From the NCBI GenBank assembly GCA_035356615.1, contig DAOQSN010000037.1:1-52675 (forward strand): a stretch of DNA of 52,675 nt, in the 5' to 3' direction. The stretch's first letter is position 1, and the number at the start of each line of letters is the position of its first letter. Both the position numbers and the translations under genes were made by a program. This document shows positions 7,024 to 15,614 of this stretch, piece by piece. Under the pieces are notes generated by a model. The model searched no databases, was not told the DNA's origin, and saw only the letters and a program-made list of their open reading frames with translations. This DNA comes from JAKQDH01 sp029558835 (GTDB taxonomy: Bacteria; Planctomycetota; Phycisphaerae; UBA1845).

Positions 7024-9315
7024 ATGTTCACCACCCGGGTACGCCGCAGCCGGATTCTTCGCAGCGCCGCCCTGCCCACGGCGCTTCTCGCCGTCAGCCT
7101 CGCCACGGGGTCGGTCCTGCCCGGCTGCGACAGCGGCGGTGCGGTCCCGAGTCGGGGTAACCAACCCACGCTCGACGCGACGATCGTGGGCGACGGGGAC
7201 CCCACCATGGGTCCGGCCACGACGGATACCACGGGCATCGAGTTGCGCGTCACGGCCAAGCCCGTGGTGTGTTGCAACCCCCTGTCGTACGACCTGACCG
7301 CCGAGCTCGTGCCCAGCGCCTACGAAGTCGGCGCGGAATTCACCTGGGACTTCGGCGACGGGCGCAACGCGGGAGGTCCTCGCGTCACGCACACGTTTCC
7401 GTGGGCGGACACGTACCTCGTTGTAGCCACGGTGCGGGTGAGTTCCGGGGAGGTTCTCCAGCAGGAGTTCCGGCTTAGTCTGGATGAGCCCGAGGTACCG
7501 CCTCCGGGAGGCGATAACCCTTCAGGCGACGGAGGCAACTCGGGTAATCCAGATGAAGTGGTGGCGCCGGCCGAGGCCGGCACGCCGACCGCTGACGCCG
7601 GGCCGGACCAAACGGTCTCCGCGAATCAGCAGGTGGTCCTCGACGGAACGGGCAGCCGAGCCGCGGGCTCGGGACCGCTGTCGTTCTTGTGGGTGCAGAC
7701 CGGGGGCCCGGGCGTCACACTCGCCGATGCGGACCAGGCGGTCGCCGGCTTCGTAGCCCCCGCGCCCGTCGACGCTTCCGTGGAGCTGACGTTCCGGTTA
7801 ACCGTCACCGAGGGCAGCAGCAGCGCCGAGGACAGCGTCGTCATTACCGTAACGCCGAGCCGAGACCCACTGCCGTCGCCGCCGGACGAGCCGGAAGATA
7901 CGGTCAACCCCCCCGGGGGGGCCCACGCCAACGCCGGTCCGGACCAGAGCGTCACCTCCGGCACGCTCGTCCATCTTGATGGGACCGGGAGCAGTGGTCC
8001 GCCTGACCTGCCCTTGTCCTACACCTGGAGGCAGGAGGAAGGGCCGCGTGTGTCGCTGGTCAGCTCACACTCGGCGACTCCCAGCTTCCGGGCACCACAG
8101 GTGGGCGCGGCTGAGACGCTGGTGTTTCGCTTGACCGTGCGGTCGGGCACGCAAGCGGACAGCGACACCGTGGCCGTCACGGTAGCCCCGCCAGTTGTCA
8201 ACTGGGGGACTCCGCCGGCGGGGGCGACGGTCTGGTTTCTCTCCGGTCCCGCCGGTCCCGCGCCGAGCGGGCCCGCGGAAGTCACCTGGACGTTTGTGGG
8301 CGGCAGGACGTTCTCCGAAGTGAAGCTCCTGCAAGACTGCTGCAATTGTCCCGACCAGGTGAGTGACGTTATCAGTCCCGACGCGGATGGGGTTTACCGC
8401 AGCGTGATCGAGGTGCCCAACCCGGGGACAGTCTGGTACAGCGTGTTGTACACAGTCGAGGGTGTTCAGTACCGCAGTCAATCCGTGTACGTCAACCCGC
8501 CCACGGGCGGCGGCAACGCCGCGCCGCCGCCGGTGATCTGGTACTACTACCCGTCCTATGATCCGGAGATTCTGCACCAGATCATCCGTTCCGGTGTTTT
8601 CACGCACGTGATGCTGCACGGGGATGACCGCGTCATCGCTCCGCACGACGGCCCCAACGTTCTGCGGGCCGTCGCCATCTGCCAAGCCGCGAATGTCCCG
8701 GTGATCTGGAGTCGCCACCTGTGGAACAGTTGGGCTGAGTTTGAGACCATGGAAGATGTCTTTGATCCCGACTTCTACGCGGGGATCATTGCCCAGGTAC
8801 AGGCCGAGGCCGCCGAACTCGGCATTCAATTCACATCGCTCGACTGCGAGGCCTACGGGAACACCCCGTTGAAGACGTACCTCCACAGCCCGCTGGATCC
8901 TGACGATTTCGCGCGTATGAGCGCGGCCGTGCAGGAGGCGGCCGCGCGCGGACGGGTGGACTTCGCCTACCCGATAGGCAACCACTCGCTCCCTCTGCAT
9001 CCGAACAATGTCTACGCACCACTGTGCCATGCGCGCATCACCGAGGATACCTTCTATGACCAGCCGCATTTCAACTGCCGGATTCGGTATGAGTACGAGG
9101 TGTTCGGGGCGTACGTGCGTCCCGCCACCGAGCGTTCTGGGCTCGGGCTCTCCCCATTCTTCCTGGCCTGTGACATTCTGGAGAGAAGGTTTCTGTGGAG
9201 CGCGGCGGACGGCGCCCCCGGCGTGATCAACGGTATCTTCGTGTATCCGGATGCGGGCGACGCCGAATCCCTTAACATTGCGACGGCGATCGCTGACCAC
9301 TTCGCCGGCCCGTGA
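7024..9315 (+). CDS. Lipoprotein with three PKD-like domains and a barrel-like C-terminal domain
   Basis: The 763-residue product starts at ATG 7024 behind GGGAGGG. A signal peptide with lipobox VLPGC (Cys35) predicts a lipid anchor. Residues about 73-152 form a PKD domain (FTWDFGDGRNAGG). Two further PKD/REJ-like domains begin DAGPDQTVSANQQVVLDGTG (about 191) and NAGPDQSVTSGTLVHLDGTG (about 307). An Ig-like segment with a CCNC cluster follows. The last 250 residues (from WYYYPSYDPEILHQIIRSG) alternate strands and helices like a TIM barrel; SLDCEAYGN near residue 607 places acidic residues at a strand end, as in glycoside hydrolases. A carbohydrate-active surface enzyme is inferred, without an assignable family or substrate. 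Confidence 0.75.
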   Translation: MFTTRVRRSRILRSAALPTALLAVSLATGSVLPGCDSGGAVPSRGNQPTLDATIVGDGDPTMGPATTDTTGIELRVTAKPVVCCNPLSYDLTAELVPSAYEVGAEFTWDFGDGRNAGGPRVTHTFPWADTYLVVATVRVSSGEVLQQEFRLSLDEPEVPPPGGDNPSGDGGNSGNPDEVVAPAEAGTPTADAGPDQTVSANQQVVLDGTGSRAAGSGPLSFLWVQTGGPGVTLADADQAVAGFVAPAPVDASVELTFRLTVTEGSSSAEDSVVITVTPSRDPLPSPPDEPEDTVNPPGGAHANAGPDQSVTSGTLVHLDGTGSSGPPDLPLSYTWRQEEGPRVSLVSSHSATPSFRAPQVGAAETLVFRLTVRSGTQADSDTVAVTVAPPVVNWGTPPAGATVWFLSGPAGPAPSGPAEVTWTFVGGRTFSEVKLLQDCCNCPDQVSDVISPDADGVYRSVIEVPNPGTVWYSVLYTVEGVQYRSQSVYVNPPTGGGNAAPPPVIWYYYPSYDPEILHQIIRSGVFTHVMLHGDDRVIAPHDGPNVLRAVAICQAANVPVIWSRHLWNSWAEFETMEDVFDPDFYAGIIAQVQAEAAELGIQFTSLDCEAYGNTPLKTYLHSPLDPDDFARMSAAVQEAAARGRVDFAYPIGNHSLPLHPNNVYAPLCHARITEDTFYDQPHFNCRIRYEYEVFGAYVRPATERSGLGLSPFFLACDILERRFLWSAADGAPGVINGIFVYPDAGDAESLNIATAIADHFAGP

Positions 9316-9335
9316 AACGTAGCGATCCTTTCCCG

Positions 9336-9446
9336 TGCCATGCCCAAGCCGAACGCGCCTGCCCGCCGGCAAGCCAGCCGGCAGGCGGTTGCCGCAGCCG
9401 GCGGTCGGTGGGAAGGCATGGCGGCGTTGCGCTTGGCCATGCCACC
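9336..9446. repeat. Family D repeat (copy 1)
   Basis: Outer ends TGCCATGCCCAAGCCGAA and GGCGGCGTTGCGCTTGGCC-ATGCC match those of the element at 39894-39993, while the centres differ. The ends are near inverted repeats, so the whole unit can form a long hairpin. It sits about 20 bp after the stop of the PKD lipoprotein gene. Confidence 0.7.
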
Positions 9447-9741
9447 CCGGCCACGTTGTCGGATTCCCTGATATATGGACGTGCTTGGGCGGGGTCGAGC
9501 AGTCCGCTCGCCGGAGTGTTTGCGTCAGGTTACCGTGGCCACGGGGCCACCGCCTGCCCGAACACTGGGCAACACGGCAGCCGCGTCGATCACCACGCCG
9601 CCCGGCTGCTTGTCTCCGTGTTCCAACCGGCAGGTGCGACGGAGGCAGCCGGATACGGGTACCTTCTGCCGATGCTCGTACTGCACCGCAAAGCCGGCGC
9701 AGATACGATCACGGCAAGCCCGGGACACTCCGCAGAAGCCT
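9447..9741. other. Spacer between PKD lipoprotein and gcvPB
   Basis: No gene or clear terminator is visible. Overlapping plus-strand frames across this stretch run antisense into gcvPB and are not convincing. Confidence 0.4.
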
Positions 9742-11217
9742 TCAGCGGACCGCCGGCTTCCAGCGCACGTTCGGCTTGCGACTGGCCGTTACCTCATCAA
9801 CGCGCTTGACGGACGTCGTGTGCGGGGCCGTCTTGACCATCTCGGGGTCCTTCTCGGCCTCGTCCGCGATCTCCAGCATCGCGGCCACGAACTGGTCGAG
9901 GGCGGCCAGCGACTCCGTTTCCGTCGGCTCGATCATCAGGCAGTGGTGAATCGGGAAGCTCATGGTCGGCGGATGGATACGGTGGTCGAGCAGACGCTTG
10001 GACACCTCCAGGTCACCGATGCCGCTGTCGCCGAACTTGGGCATGGCGATGAACTCATGGGCATACGGAGGCGGAAACGGCAGCTCGTAACGGTGCTTCA
10101 CTCGCGCCGCCAGGTAATTGGCATTCAGCACCGCCTTCTCGGCCACATCCCGCAGGCCGTCCGGGCCCAACGCCCGGATGTACGTGTACGCCCGGACGAG
10201 CACGCCGATCTGGCCGTAGAACGAGCGCACCTTGCCGATGCTGTGCGGTCGATCGTAGTCCCACGTAAACGAGCCGTCGCACCGCCGCGCCACCTGCGGG
10301 ACCGGTAGGAACGGTCGGAGGTGCTCCGCCACCGCTACCGGCCCGGCCCCCGGACCGCCGCCGCCATGCGGCGTACTGAACGTCTTGTGCGTGTTGTAAT
10401 GCATCACATCGACGCCGAACCGCCCCGGCTGCGTAATGCCGAGGATCGCGTTCATGTTCGCCCCATCCATGTAGAACTGCGTCCCCTGGGCGTGAAGGAT
10501 GCGGGCGATGTCGGCCACCTGCTCATCAAAGATGCCGACAGTGTTGGGATTTGTGAGCATCAGGGCGGCCGTGTCGCGGTTGACCTTGGCACGCAGGTCG
10601 TCCAGGTCAACCCGGCCATTGGGCTTGCCCTTCACGGAGATCTGCGTGCAGCCGCAGATCGTGCAGCTCGCCGGATTGGTACCGTGGGCGCTCTCCGGCG
10701 CGAGCACTTGGCGCCGGTTTTCACCGCGGCTGCGATGGTAGGCGTTGATAATCATCAGGCCCGTCATCTCGCCATGGGCGCCGGCCGCCGGCTGCAGCGT
10801 CACCTCCGCCAGCCCGGCGATCTCCGCAAGATCACAGCGCAGCCAGTAGAGCATCTCCAGCAGCCCCTGCACATCCGCATCCTCCTGGTACGGATGCACC
10901 TCGGTGAACTCCGGCATGGCTGCCACCCGCTCATTGATCCGCGGGTTGTACTTCATCGTGCAGCTTCCCAGCGGGTAGAAGTTCTCGTCCACGCTGAAGC
11001 ACTTGTGCGACAGACGCTTGTAGTGGCGGACCAGGTCCAGCTCGCCGACCTCCGGCAGAGCGGGAAGCTGCTCCGCCAGCAACTCCGCGGGCACGTGCCG
11101 GCGCCGATCGGCCGCGCGCACGCCCGACTCCGGCAGCGCCACCGCGGTCAGGCCGGGCGCACCCATCTCAAACAGTACCGGATAATCCTGCTGCTGTGTC
11201 TTGGGTATCTGACTCAT
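9742..11217 (-). CDS. gcvPB: Glycine dehydrogenase (decarboxylating) subunit 2
   Basis: This is the PLP-binding half of the split P-protein of the glycine cleavage system, which decarboxylates glycine and passes the aminomethyl group to lipoyl-GcvH. The 491-residue product starts at ATG 11217 (MSQIPKTQQQDYP); an upstream TTG at 11256 lies within a repeat and is less likely. Conserved features are HYKRLSHKCFSVDENFYPLG, SCTMKYNPRINE and, around the PLP lysine, HYNTHKTFSTPHGGGGPG. In two-subunit organisms gcvPA and gcvPB are adjacent; here the gap of about 208 bp contains two palindromic repeats. gcvT and gcvH are not in the window. Confidence 0.97.
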   Translation of the reverse strand: MSQIPKTQQQDYPVLFEMGAPGLTAVALPESGVRAADRRRHVPAELLAEQLPALPEVGELDLVRHYKRLSHKCFSVDENFYPLGSCTMKYNPRINERVAAMPEFTEVHPYQEDADVQGLLEMLYWLRCDLAEIAGLAEVTLQPAAGAHGEMTGLMIINAYHRSRGENRRQVLAPESAHGTNPASCTICGCTQISVKGKPNGRVDLDDLRAKVNRDTAALMLTNPNTVGIFDEQVADIARILHAQGTQFYMDGANMNAILGITQPGRFGVDVMHYNTHKTFSTPHGGGGPGAGPVAVAEHLRPFLPVPQVARRCDGSFTWDYDRPHSIGKVRSFYGQIGVLVRAYTYIRALGPDGLRDVAEKAVLNANYLAARVKHRYELPFPPPYAHEFIAMPKFGDSGIGDLEVSKRLLDHRIHPPTMSFPIHHCLMIEPTETESLAALDQFVAAMLEIADEAEKDPEMVKTAPHTTSVKRVDEVTASRKPNVRWKPAVR

Positions 11218-11252
11218 GAAACTCGCGTCCACATTCCCTAAGAACACCGGAT

Positions 11253-11290
11253 CCAACCCCTCTCCCCCTGGGAGAGGGCAGGGTGAGGGC
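11253..11290. repeat. Family A palindrome (CCCTCTCCC...GGGAGAGGG)
   Basis: ACCCCTCTCCCCCTGGGAGA and its continuation form a short hairpin followed by GGGCAGGGTGAGGG. The same unit recurs in this window at 786-812, 11333-11373, 29984-30026, 46163-46203, 51581-51615 and 51634-51668. This copy lies just upstream of gcvPB. Confidence 0.8.
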
Positions 11291-11332
11291 TAGGGCTCTA
11301 TACGTCACGGGCAACGGCGAGCGTCGCGGCTC

Positions 11333-11373
11333 CCACCCTCACCCCTACCCCTCTCCCTGGAAGGGAGAGGGGT
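11333..11373. repeat. Family A palindrome
   Basis: CCCCTCTCCCTGGAAGGGAG and the adjoining AGGGG form an 11-bp stem, preceded by ACCCTCACCCCTA. Together with the unit at 11253-11290, in opposite arrangement, it makes an inverted pair between gcvPA and gcvPB, the layout of a REPIN (two REP units facing each other). Confidence 0.8.
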
Positions 11374-11425
11374 CGCGTACGCCGCTCCTGCTGTTCTCCC
11401 GCCCCACGCTCACTGTCATTCGCAT

Positions 11426-12763
11426 TTACGCCGCCTCGAAGGCTGCCACCAGACTGTTAATCTCCGCCCGCGTGCGTTTCTCCGTCACCGCCACCAGGAA
11501 GCAATCCTCGTAACGCTCGTCGAGGCGGCGCATCGGAATGCCGCCGAGGATCCCCCGCCGCCGGCACTCCGACAGCACGTGATCCACGCCCCGGTCCGTC
11601 TGCACCGTGAACTCCTTGAAAAACGGAGCCGAGAAGCACAGCGAGTAACCCTTAAGCGCCGCGATGGCCTCGGCCGCGTAGTGCGCCTTGTCGAAACACT
11701 GCGTGGCCACCGTCTTGAGCCCCTCCCGCCCCAACGCCGCCAGGTAAATGGCCGCCCGCATCGCCATCAGACCCTGGTTCGTGCACACGTTGCTCGTGGC
11801 CTTCTCCCGCTTGATGTGCTGCTCACGGGTCTGCAGCGCCAGGCAGAAGCTGCGTCTCCCCTCGCGGTCGGTGGTCATGCCGACCACGCGCCCGGGCATC
11901 TTGCGCAGGTGCTCCTCCCGCGTGGCCATGATGCCCAGGTACGGGCCGCCGTAGCCCAGCGGAATGCCCAACCCCTGTCCCTCGCCCACCACGATATCCG
12001 CACCGAATGCGCCGGGGGTCTTGAACATCCCCGCCGCCAGCGGATCGGCCACCACGATGGCCAGCACCTTCGCCTCATGTAGCACCGGGATGATGCGATC
12101 CAACCGCTCGACGCAGCCGAAGAAATTGGGGGACGGAATCACCACCCCCCCCACCGTCTTGTCGAGCCGCGCGCGCAACTCCCCGACGTCCAGCCCACCG
12201 TCCGCCAGCGGCACGCCGGCGTATTCGATGCCGCGTTCCAGACCGTACGTCCGCAACACCCGCACGGTGTCCGGATGGAGACCTTCGCTGAGCAGGATGC
12301 GTTTGCGGCCGGTGATCGTCGTCGCCATCATCACCGCCTCGGCAACGGCGCTCGCACCCTCGTACAACGAGGCATTGGCGACCTGCATCCCGGTCACCTC
12401 GCACACCATCGTCTGGAACTCGTAGAAAGCCTGGAGCACGCCCTGCGATGCCTCCGCCTGGTACGGCGTGTACGCGGTGACGAACTCCGTCTGCCCGGCC
12501 AGGGCATCGACGACCGTGGGGATGAAGTGGTCGTACGCCCCGCCGCCCAGGAAGCAGACGAGCTTGCCGCAGTCGTTGTTCCGCGCCGCCAGCGACCGCA
12601 CGTCCTCCAGCAACGCCGGCTCGGACAGGGCCGGGTGCAAACGCAGCGGGCCCTCCAGACGCAGTTGCGGCGGAATGGTCTTGAACAGCTCGTCGATCGA
12701 CGTGACGCCGATGGTGGCGAGCATCTGCTTGACCTGAGCATCCGTAAGTTGAGTGTATCGCAT
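11426..12763 (-). CDS. gcvPA: Glycine dehydrogenase (decarboxylating) subunit 1
   Basis: This is the N-terminal-half subunit of the split P-protein, partner of the product at 9742-11217. Start ATG 12763 (MRYTQLTDAQVKQMLATIGV) gives 445 residues, normal for the family; the frame is open 13 codons further upstream but homologues begin here. Recognisable stretches are FLGGGAYDHFIPTVVDAL, TAYTPYQAEASQGVLQAFYE, VANASLYEGASAVAEAVMMA and GEGQGLGIPLGYGGPYLG. It lacks the PLP lysine, which belongs to subunit 2. It is transcribed first, with gcvPB after a repeat-filled gap. No glycine riboswitch is visible in the 205 bp upstream. Confidence 0.97.
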   Translation of the reverse strand: MRYTQLTDAQVKQMLATIGVTSIDELFKTIPPQLRLEGPLRLHPALSEPALLEDVRSLAARNNDCGKLVCFLGGGAYDHFIPTVVDALAGQTEFVTAYTPYQAEASQGVLQAFYEFQTMVCEVTGMQVANASLYEGASAVAEAVMMATTITGRKRILLSEGLHPDTVRVLRTYGLERGIEYAGVPLADGGLDVGELRARLDKTVGGVVIPSPNFFGCVERLDRIIPVLHEAKVLAIVVADPLAAGMFKTPGAFGADIVVGEGQGLGIPLGYGGPYLGIMATREEHLRKMPGRVVGMTTDREGRRSFCLALQTREQHIKREKATSNVCTNQGLMAMRAAIYLAALGREGLKTVATQCFDKAHYAAEAIAALKGYSLCFSAPFFKEFTVQTDRGVDHVLSECRRRGILGGIPMRRLDERYEDCFLVAVTEKRTRAEINSLVAAFEAA

Positions 12764-12968
12764 CCTCTGTCTCGTCCCGTGTTTGGAGATCAGCGCCGGC
12801 ACCCGCGTCTTCGCCGGGGCGGCCCCTCACCGTCTCCGAGCCGCAATGGACAGCCTTGCGCCCTCCTGGTTGGCTCGGGCGGCCGTGCCGTTCGCGGTCC
12901 GTCTTGCATAATCCGCGCCAGTCCGTATGCCGTATGGGGAGCCCGGGCTGCGTTGGTCCGGGCCGCGG

Positions 12969-13946
12969 TCACCCCTGGGTGAATCTAGGCTTGTAAATCT
13001 TCGTCTCCACGGCTCGGTTATAGTTTGTCCAATGGCCGGCCGGGTCGCGGTCGTTGGCAATCTCCGTCAGGTACAGGTTGACCTTGGCGTCCATGTTGTC
13101 CAGGTAGTGGATGGCCACCGCTTCCGGGAAGGCCGGCAGCTTGGGGCTGCCGAACTCGTACTGCCCGTGGTGACTCAGCACGATGTGCTGGAGGGCCCAG
13201 CGCAGTTCGTCGGGAAACGGCCGGCCGGTCCGGGCGGCCACCGCGTCCACCTTCCTCTCGATCAGCAGCACACCCTGGGTGATGTGCCCCAGCAACTGCC
13301 CGGCATCGCTGTACGCAAGGTTCGTCGTGTACGACAGCTCCACCGTCTTGCCGATGTCATGCAGGAGCAGGCCCATCAGCACCAGGTCCAAGCTGAGCTT
13401 CGGGTACAGCGGGATCACCCGCAATGCCACCTCCAGGAGGTGGAGCGTGTGCTCCAAAAGCCCGCCGACGAAGGCATGGTGCAGCCCGATGGCCGCTGGG
13501 GCCGTTCGCAGCCGCTCCATCAACACGGCATCCGCCAGGAGCTCCTCCACCAAGGCCGCCAAGTCGGGCTGCTTGATGCCCCGCAGGATCTCACCCAGCC
13601 GGGCGTACATCTTGTCCACGTCGCCCGTAGTCCGAGGCAGGAAGTCAGCCAGGTTGATGGTGGCCGAGTCCGCGACGCGGATGGCCTCGATGATGAACTG
13701 AAGGTTGCCCTTGTAGGCCTCGGTGCGGCCCTTGACCCGCAGGAAGCCGCCTTCCGGCATGCCGTTGAACATGGCCTCGGTCGCCTGCCAGACGCGGGCG
13801 GGAATCTGCCCGGTCTTGTCGGCCAAGACGGCATGGATGTAGAGGCTGCCCTGCGTGGTGGTGCGCAGGTCCTTGGACTGGACGAGGTAGACCTCGTCGT
13901 CAATCCGCTCCCCGGCCCCTAGTTCCGCCACAAACCGCCGAGCCAT
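12969..13946 (-). CDS. YhaM-like 3'-5' exoribonuclease (OB-fold plus HD domain)
   Basis: The 325-residue product starts at ATG 13946, supported by GGAAGGA seven bases upstream; a GTG eight codons earlier is less likely. The N-terminal third is an OB fold (DEVYLVQSKDLRTTTQGSLY through GRVK-like strands, about 15-95). The C-terminal part is an HD domain with HHAFVGGLLEHTLHLLEVA, LLHDIGKTVEL and VLSHHGQYEFGSPKLPAFPE supplying the metal ligands. This architecture is that of YhaM/CBF1, which degrades RNA or ssDNA from the 3' end. It lies upstream of gcvPA in the same direction, 205 bp apart, with no evident functional link. Confidence 0.92.
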   Translation of the reverse strand: MARRFVAELGAGERIDDEVYLVQSKDLRTTTQGSLYIHAVLADKTGQIPARVWQATEAMFNGMPEGGFLRVKGRTEAYKGNLQFIIEAIRVADSATINLADFLPRTTGDVDKMYARLGEILRGIKQPDLAALVEELLADAVLMERLRTAPAAIGLHHAFVGGLLEHTLHLLEVALRVIPLYPKLSLDLVLMGLLLHDIGKTVELSYTTNLAYSDAGQLLGHITQGVLLIERKVDAVAARTGRPFPDELRWALQHIVLSHHGQYEFGSPKLPAFPEAVAIHYLDNMDAKVNLYLTEIANDRDPAGHWTNYNRAVETKIYKPRFTQG

Positions 13947-14073
13947 CTGTCCATCCTTCCCGCGTACCACCCGCGCGCACCGTCGATCCCACCGAAACGA
14001 TGCCCTCGCCCGTGTAGTGTCGGCCCCCCGTGGCCGACGTAGGACCGCGCGCCGCTCCCTCCCCGACGACGCC

Positions 14074-14103
14074 CATCAGAGCCGGCAGCGCAAGCTGCCG
14101 GTC
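14074..14103 (+). repeat. Family E hairpin (GCAA loop), copy 1
   Basis: CATCAGAG leads into stem CCGGCAGC, loop GCAA, stem GCTGCCGG. Copies at 14194-14223 (stem with CCGCCGGC) and 39798-39826 (CCGTCGG/CCGACGG) keep the CATCAGAG or TATCAGAG leader and the GCAA core while the stem changes. Confidence 0.7.
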
Positions 14104-14193
14104 ACACTGCGAACTGACGCCGACACGCAACTACTCCGCACCGCCCGCGCCCCGCGCTCGAACCGCAACCGCCCTTTGCGAGCCGGCGCCACC

Positions 14194-14223
14194 TATCAGA
14201 GCCGCCGGCGCAAGCCGCCGGTC
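14194..14223 (+). repeat. Family E hairpin (GCAA loop), copy 2
   Basis: TATCAGAG, then CCGCCGGC, loop GCAA, GCCGCCGG. One internal mismatch remains in the 8-bp stem. It sits 120 bp from copy 1 in the same orientation. Confidence 0.65.
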
Positions 14224-14628
14224 GCGCCCCCGACCATTCCGCCCCACCGGAGCGACACGGTAGCTTAAACGCACGACACGCCGCCGACAAGGTCCGCCAA
14301 CGGCGCCCACCAAGCACGCCGGTGAGCACCCAGGCGGTTCGCCCCTGCCCCCGACGGGGGCAAGGGTCTGTAGCCACGGGTGGAGTTCTCCGCAGGCGAA
14401 CGGAACCCGTGGTGTCGTGCGTGTCGCGCCCACCCCGCCCCGGATGGGGCGGAGGAACGCTACTCCTGTCGACCGGCGCCGCGTCCGCCCGCCCCGCTGA
14501 GACTCGCACCGTCCCGCGCCGGCCCGGCGGCGTCTCCCGCTCTTGCCACCGAGACCGCATCGCCCTATCCTCTTTGCATCCTGACCAACTCGGCCGCAAG
14601 GCCCGTTCGTCCGCCGGGAGTGTTGGCG

Positions 14629-15609
14629 ATGCAACAACGCCGTGGCAACCTGTGCCCCCGACGGATCAACGCGGACAAACCGCACCTCTGGAAAGCGGAT
14701 ATCGCCGCCTCCGTCGATCAGTTCAACGAGTGGTTCATGGAGTTCGCTCCTGAAGCGTTTCGGGCGACGCGAATCAGGACGACTGAGCACGTCAAGGCTG
14801 CGCTCCTGGCCACGAATAACCTCCGGCACCTGGACACGGAGACCCTGCGGAGTAACCCCGGAGCATTGCCCACGCTCCGCATGTGTACGGCTCCGCCCTT
14901 GGCAGTAGACCGCTTGATCGGGCTTGCCAGGGCAAGCAAGAATGTCGTCAGCCGAATGGAGAAGGGCAAGCTGCCCGCACGGATGTCTGGCGCAGATCTT
15001 GACACCGAGTTGAAAGCCCTATGCCGAATCTTGGTGAAACTGCTCGACCGCGACATCTTTCCATGGATCACCGGGAGTCAAAGCCCCAGCGACCACGAGC
15101 GTGAACGAGCAGCTACGATCGTCGCCGACCGCCTGTGCAGCGCCGTCGCCAACCCGATCATTCGCAACGCCCAAGAGCAACGCCAGCTCGCGCTGATCGG
15201 TAAGTACCTGGGGGACCGTGGCTATCACAAACAGGCGCATCCGGACGACAAACCACTGAAAGACATGGAGGCAGGCACCTACGCGTTTCGAATGAACCTG
15301 CGTGTCGGGAAGACCCTCAAGTTGAACATTCCCGTTGACGTGGTGATTCAGCCCAGAAAGCCGCGCAAGGATCGGCTCCCGATTCTCATCGAAGCGAAGT
15401 CGGCGGGTGACTTCACGAACACGAACAAACGCCGCAAGGAAGAGGCGACGAAAATACGTCAACTTCAGGCGACCTACGGCACGACCGTCCCATTTGTGCT
15501 GTTTCTCTGCGGCTACTTCGGCAGCGACTATCTGGGCTACGAGGCAGCGGAGGGCCTGGACTGGGTATGGGAGCACCGCATCGACGACCTGCTCAAGCTG
15601 GGGCTGTAG
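14629..15609 (+). CDS. XamI family type II restriction endonuclease
   Basis: The 326-residue product starts at ATG 14629 with GGAG eight bases upstream; the frame is open far beyond but that extension is Arg/Pro-rich noise. The N-terminus RRINADKPHLWKADIAASVD and FNEWFMEFAPEAFR match my recollection of the XamI family, whose founder cuts GTCGAC. A PD-(D/E)XK-like core is visible at IPVDVVIQ followed by LPILIEAKSAGDFTNTNKRR (Asp, then Glu-x-Lys). The partner methyltransferase begins five bases after its stop, so the two form one operon. The codon usage does not stand out, but R-M pairs often move horizontally. Specificity is inferred from the family name only. Confidence 0.88.
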   Translation: MQQRRGNLCPRRINADKPHLWKADIAASVDQFNEWFMEFAPEAFRATRIRTTEHVKAALLATNNLRHLDTETLRSNPGALPTLRMCTAPPLAVDRLIGLARASKNVVSRMEKGKLPARMSGADLDTELKALCRILVKLLDRDIFPWITGSQSPSDHERERAATIVADRLCSAVANPIIRNAQEQRQLALIGKYLGDRGYHKQAHPDDKPLKDMEAGTYAFRMNLRVGKTLKLNIPVDVVIQPRKPRKDRLPILIEAKSAGDFTNTNKRRKEEATKIRQLQATYGTTVPFVLFLCGYFGSDYLGYEAAEGLDWVWEHRIDDLLKLGL

Positions 15610-15614
15610 GCGGT

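Larger units (their letters stand above)
13947..14628. other. Divergent spacer with two GCAA-loop hairpins
   Basis: No gene is supported; long frames are stop-poor GC-rich artefacts. It separates the minus-strand exoribonuclease from the plus-strand restriction operon, so promoters for both should lie here, but none is clear. Family E hairpins sit at 14074-14103 and 14194-14223. A GTCGAC hexamer is at 14468-14473. Confidence 0.4.

Noticed and set aside
8065..9372. 435-codon minus-strand frame
   Set aside because: Antisense to the PKD lipoprotein; no start signal and no recognisable domain.
14380..14628. Upstream extension of the restriction endonuclease frame
   Set aside because: The 83 extra residues are Arg/Pro/Ala-rich; the ATG at 14629 has a ribosome-binding site and fits the family N-terminus.
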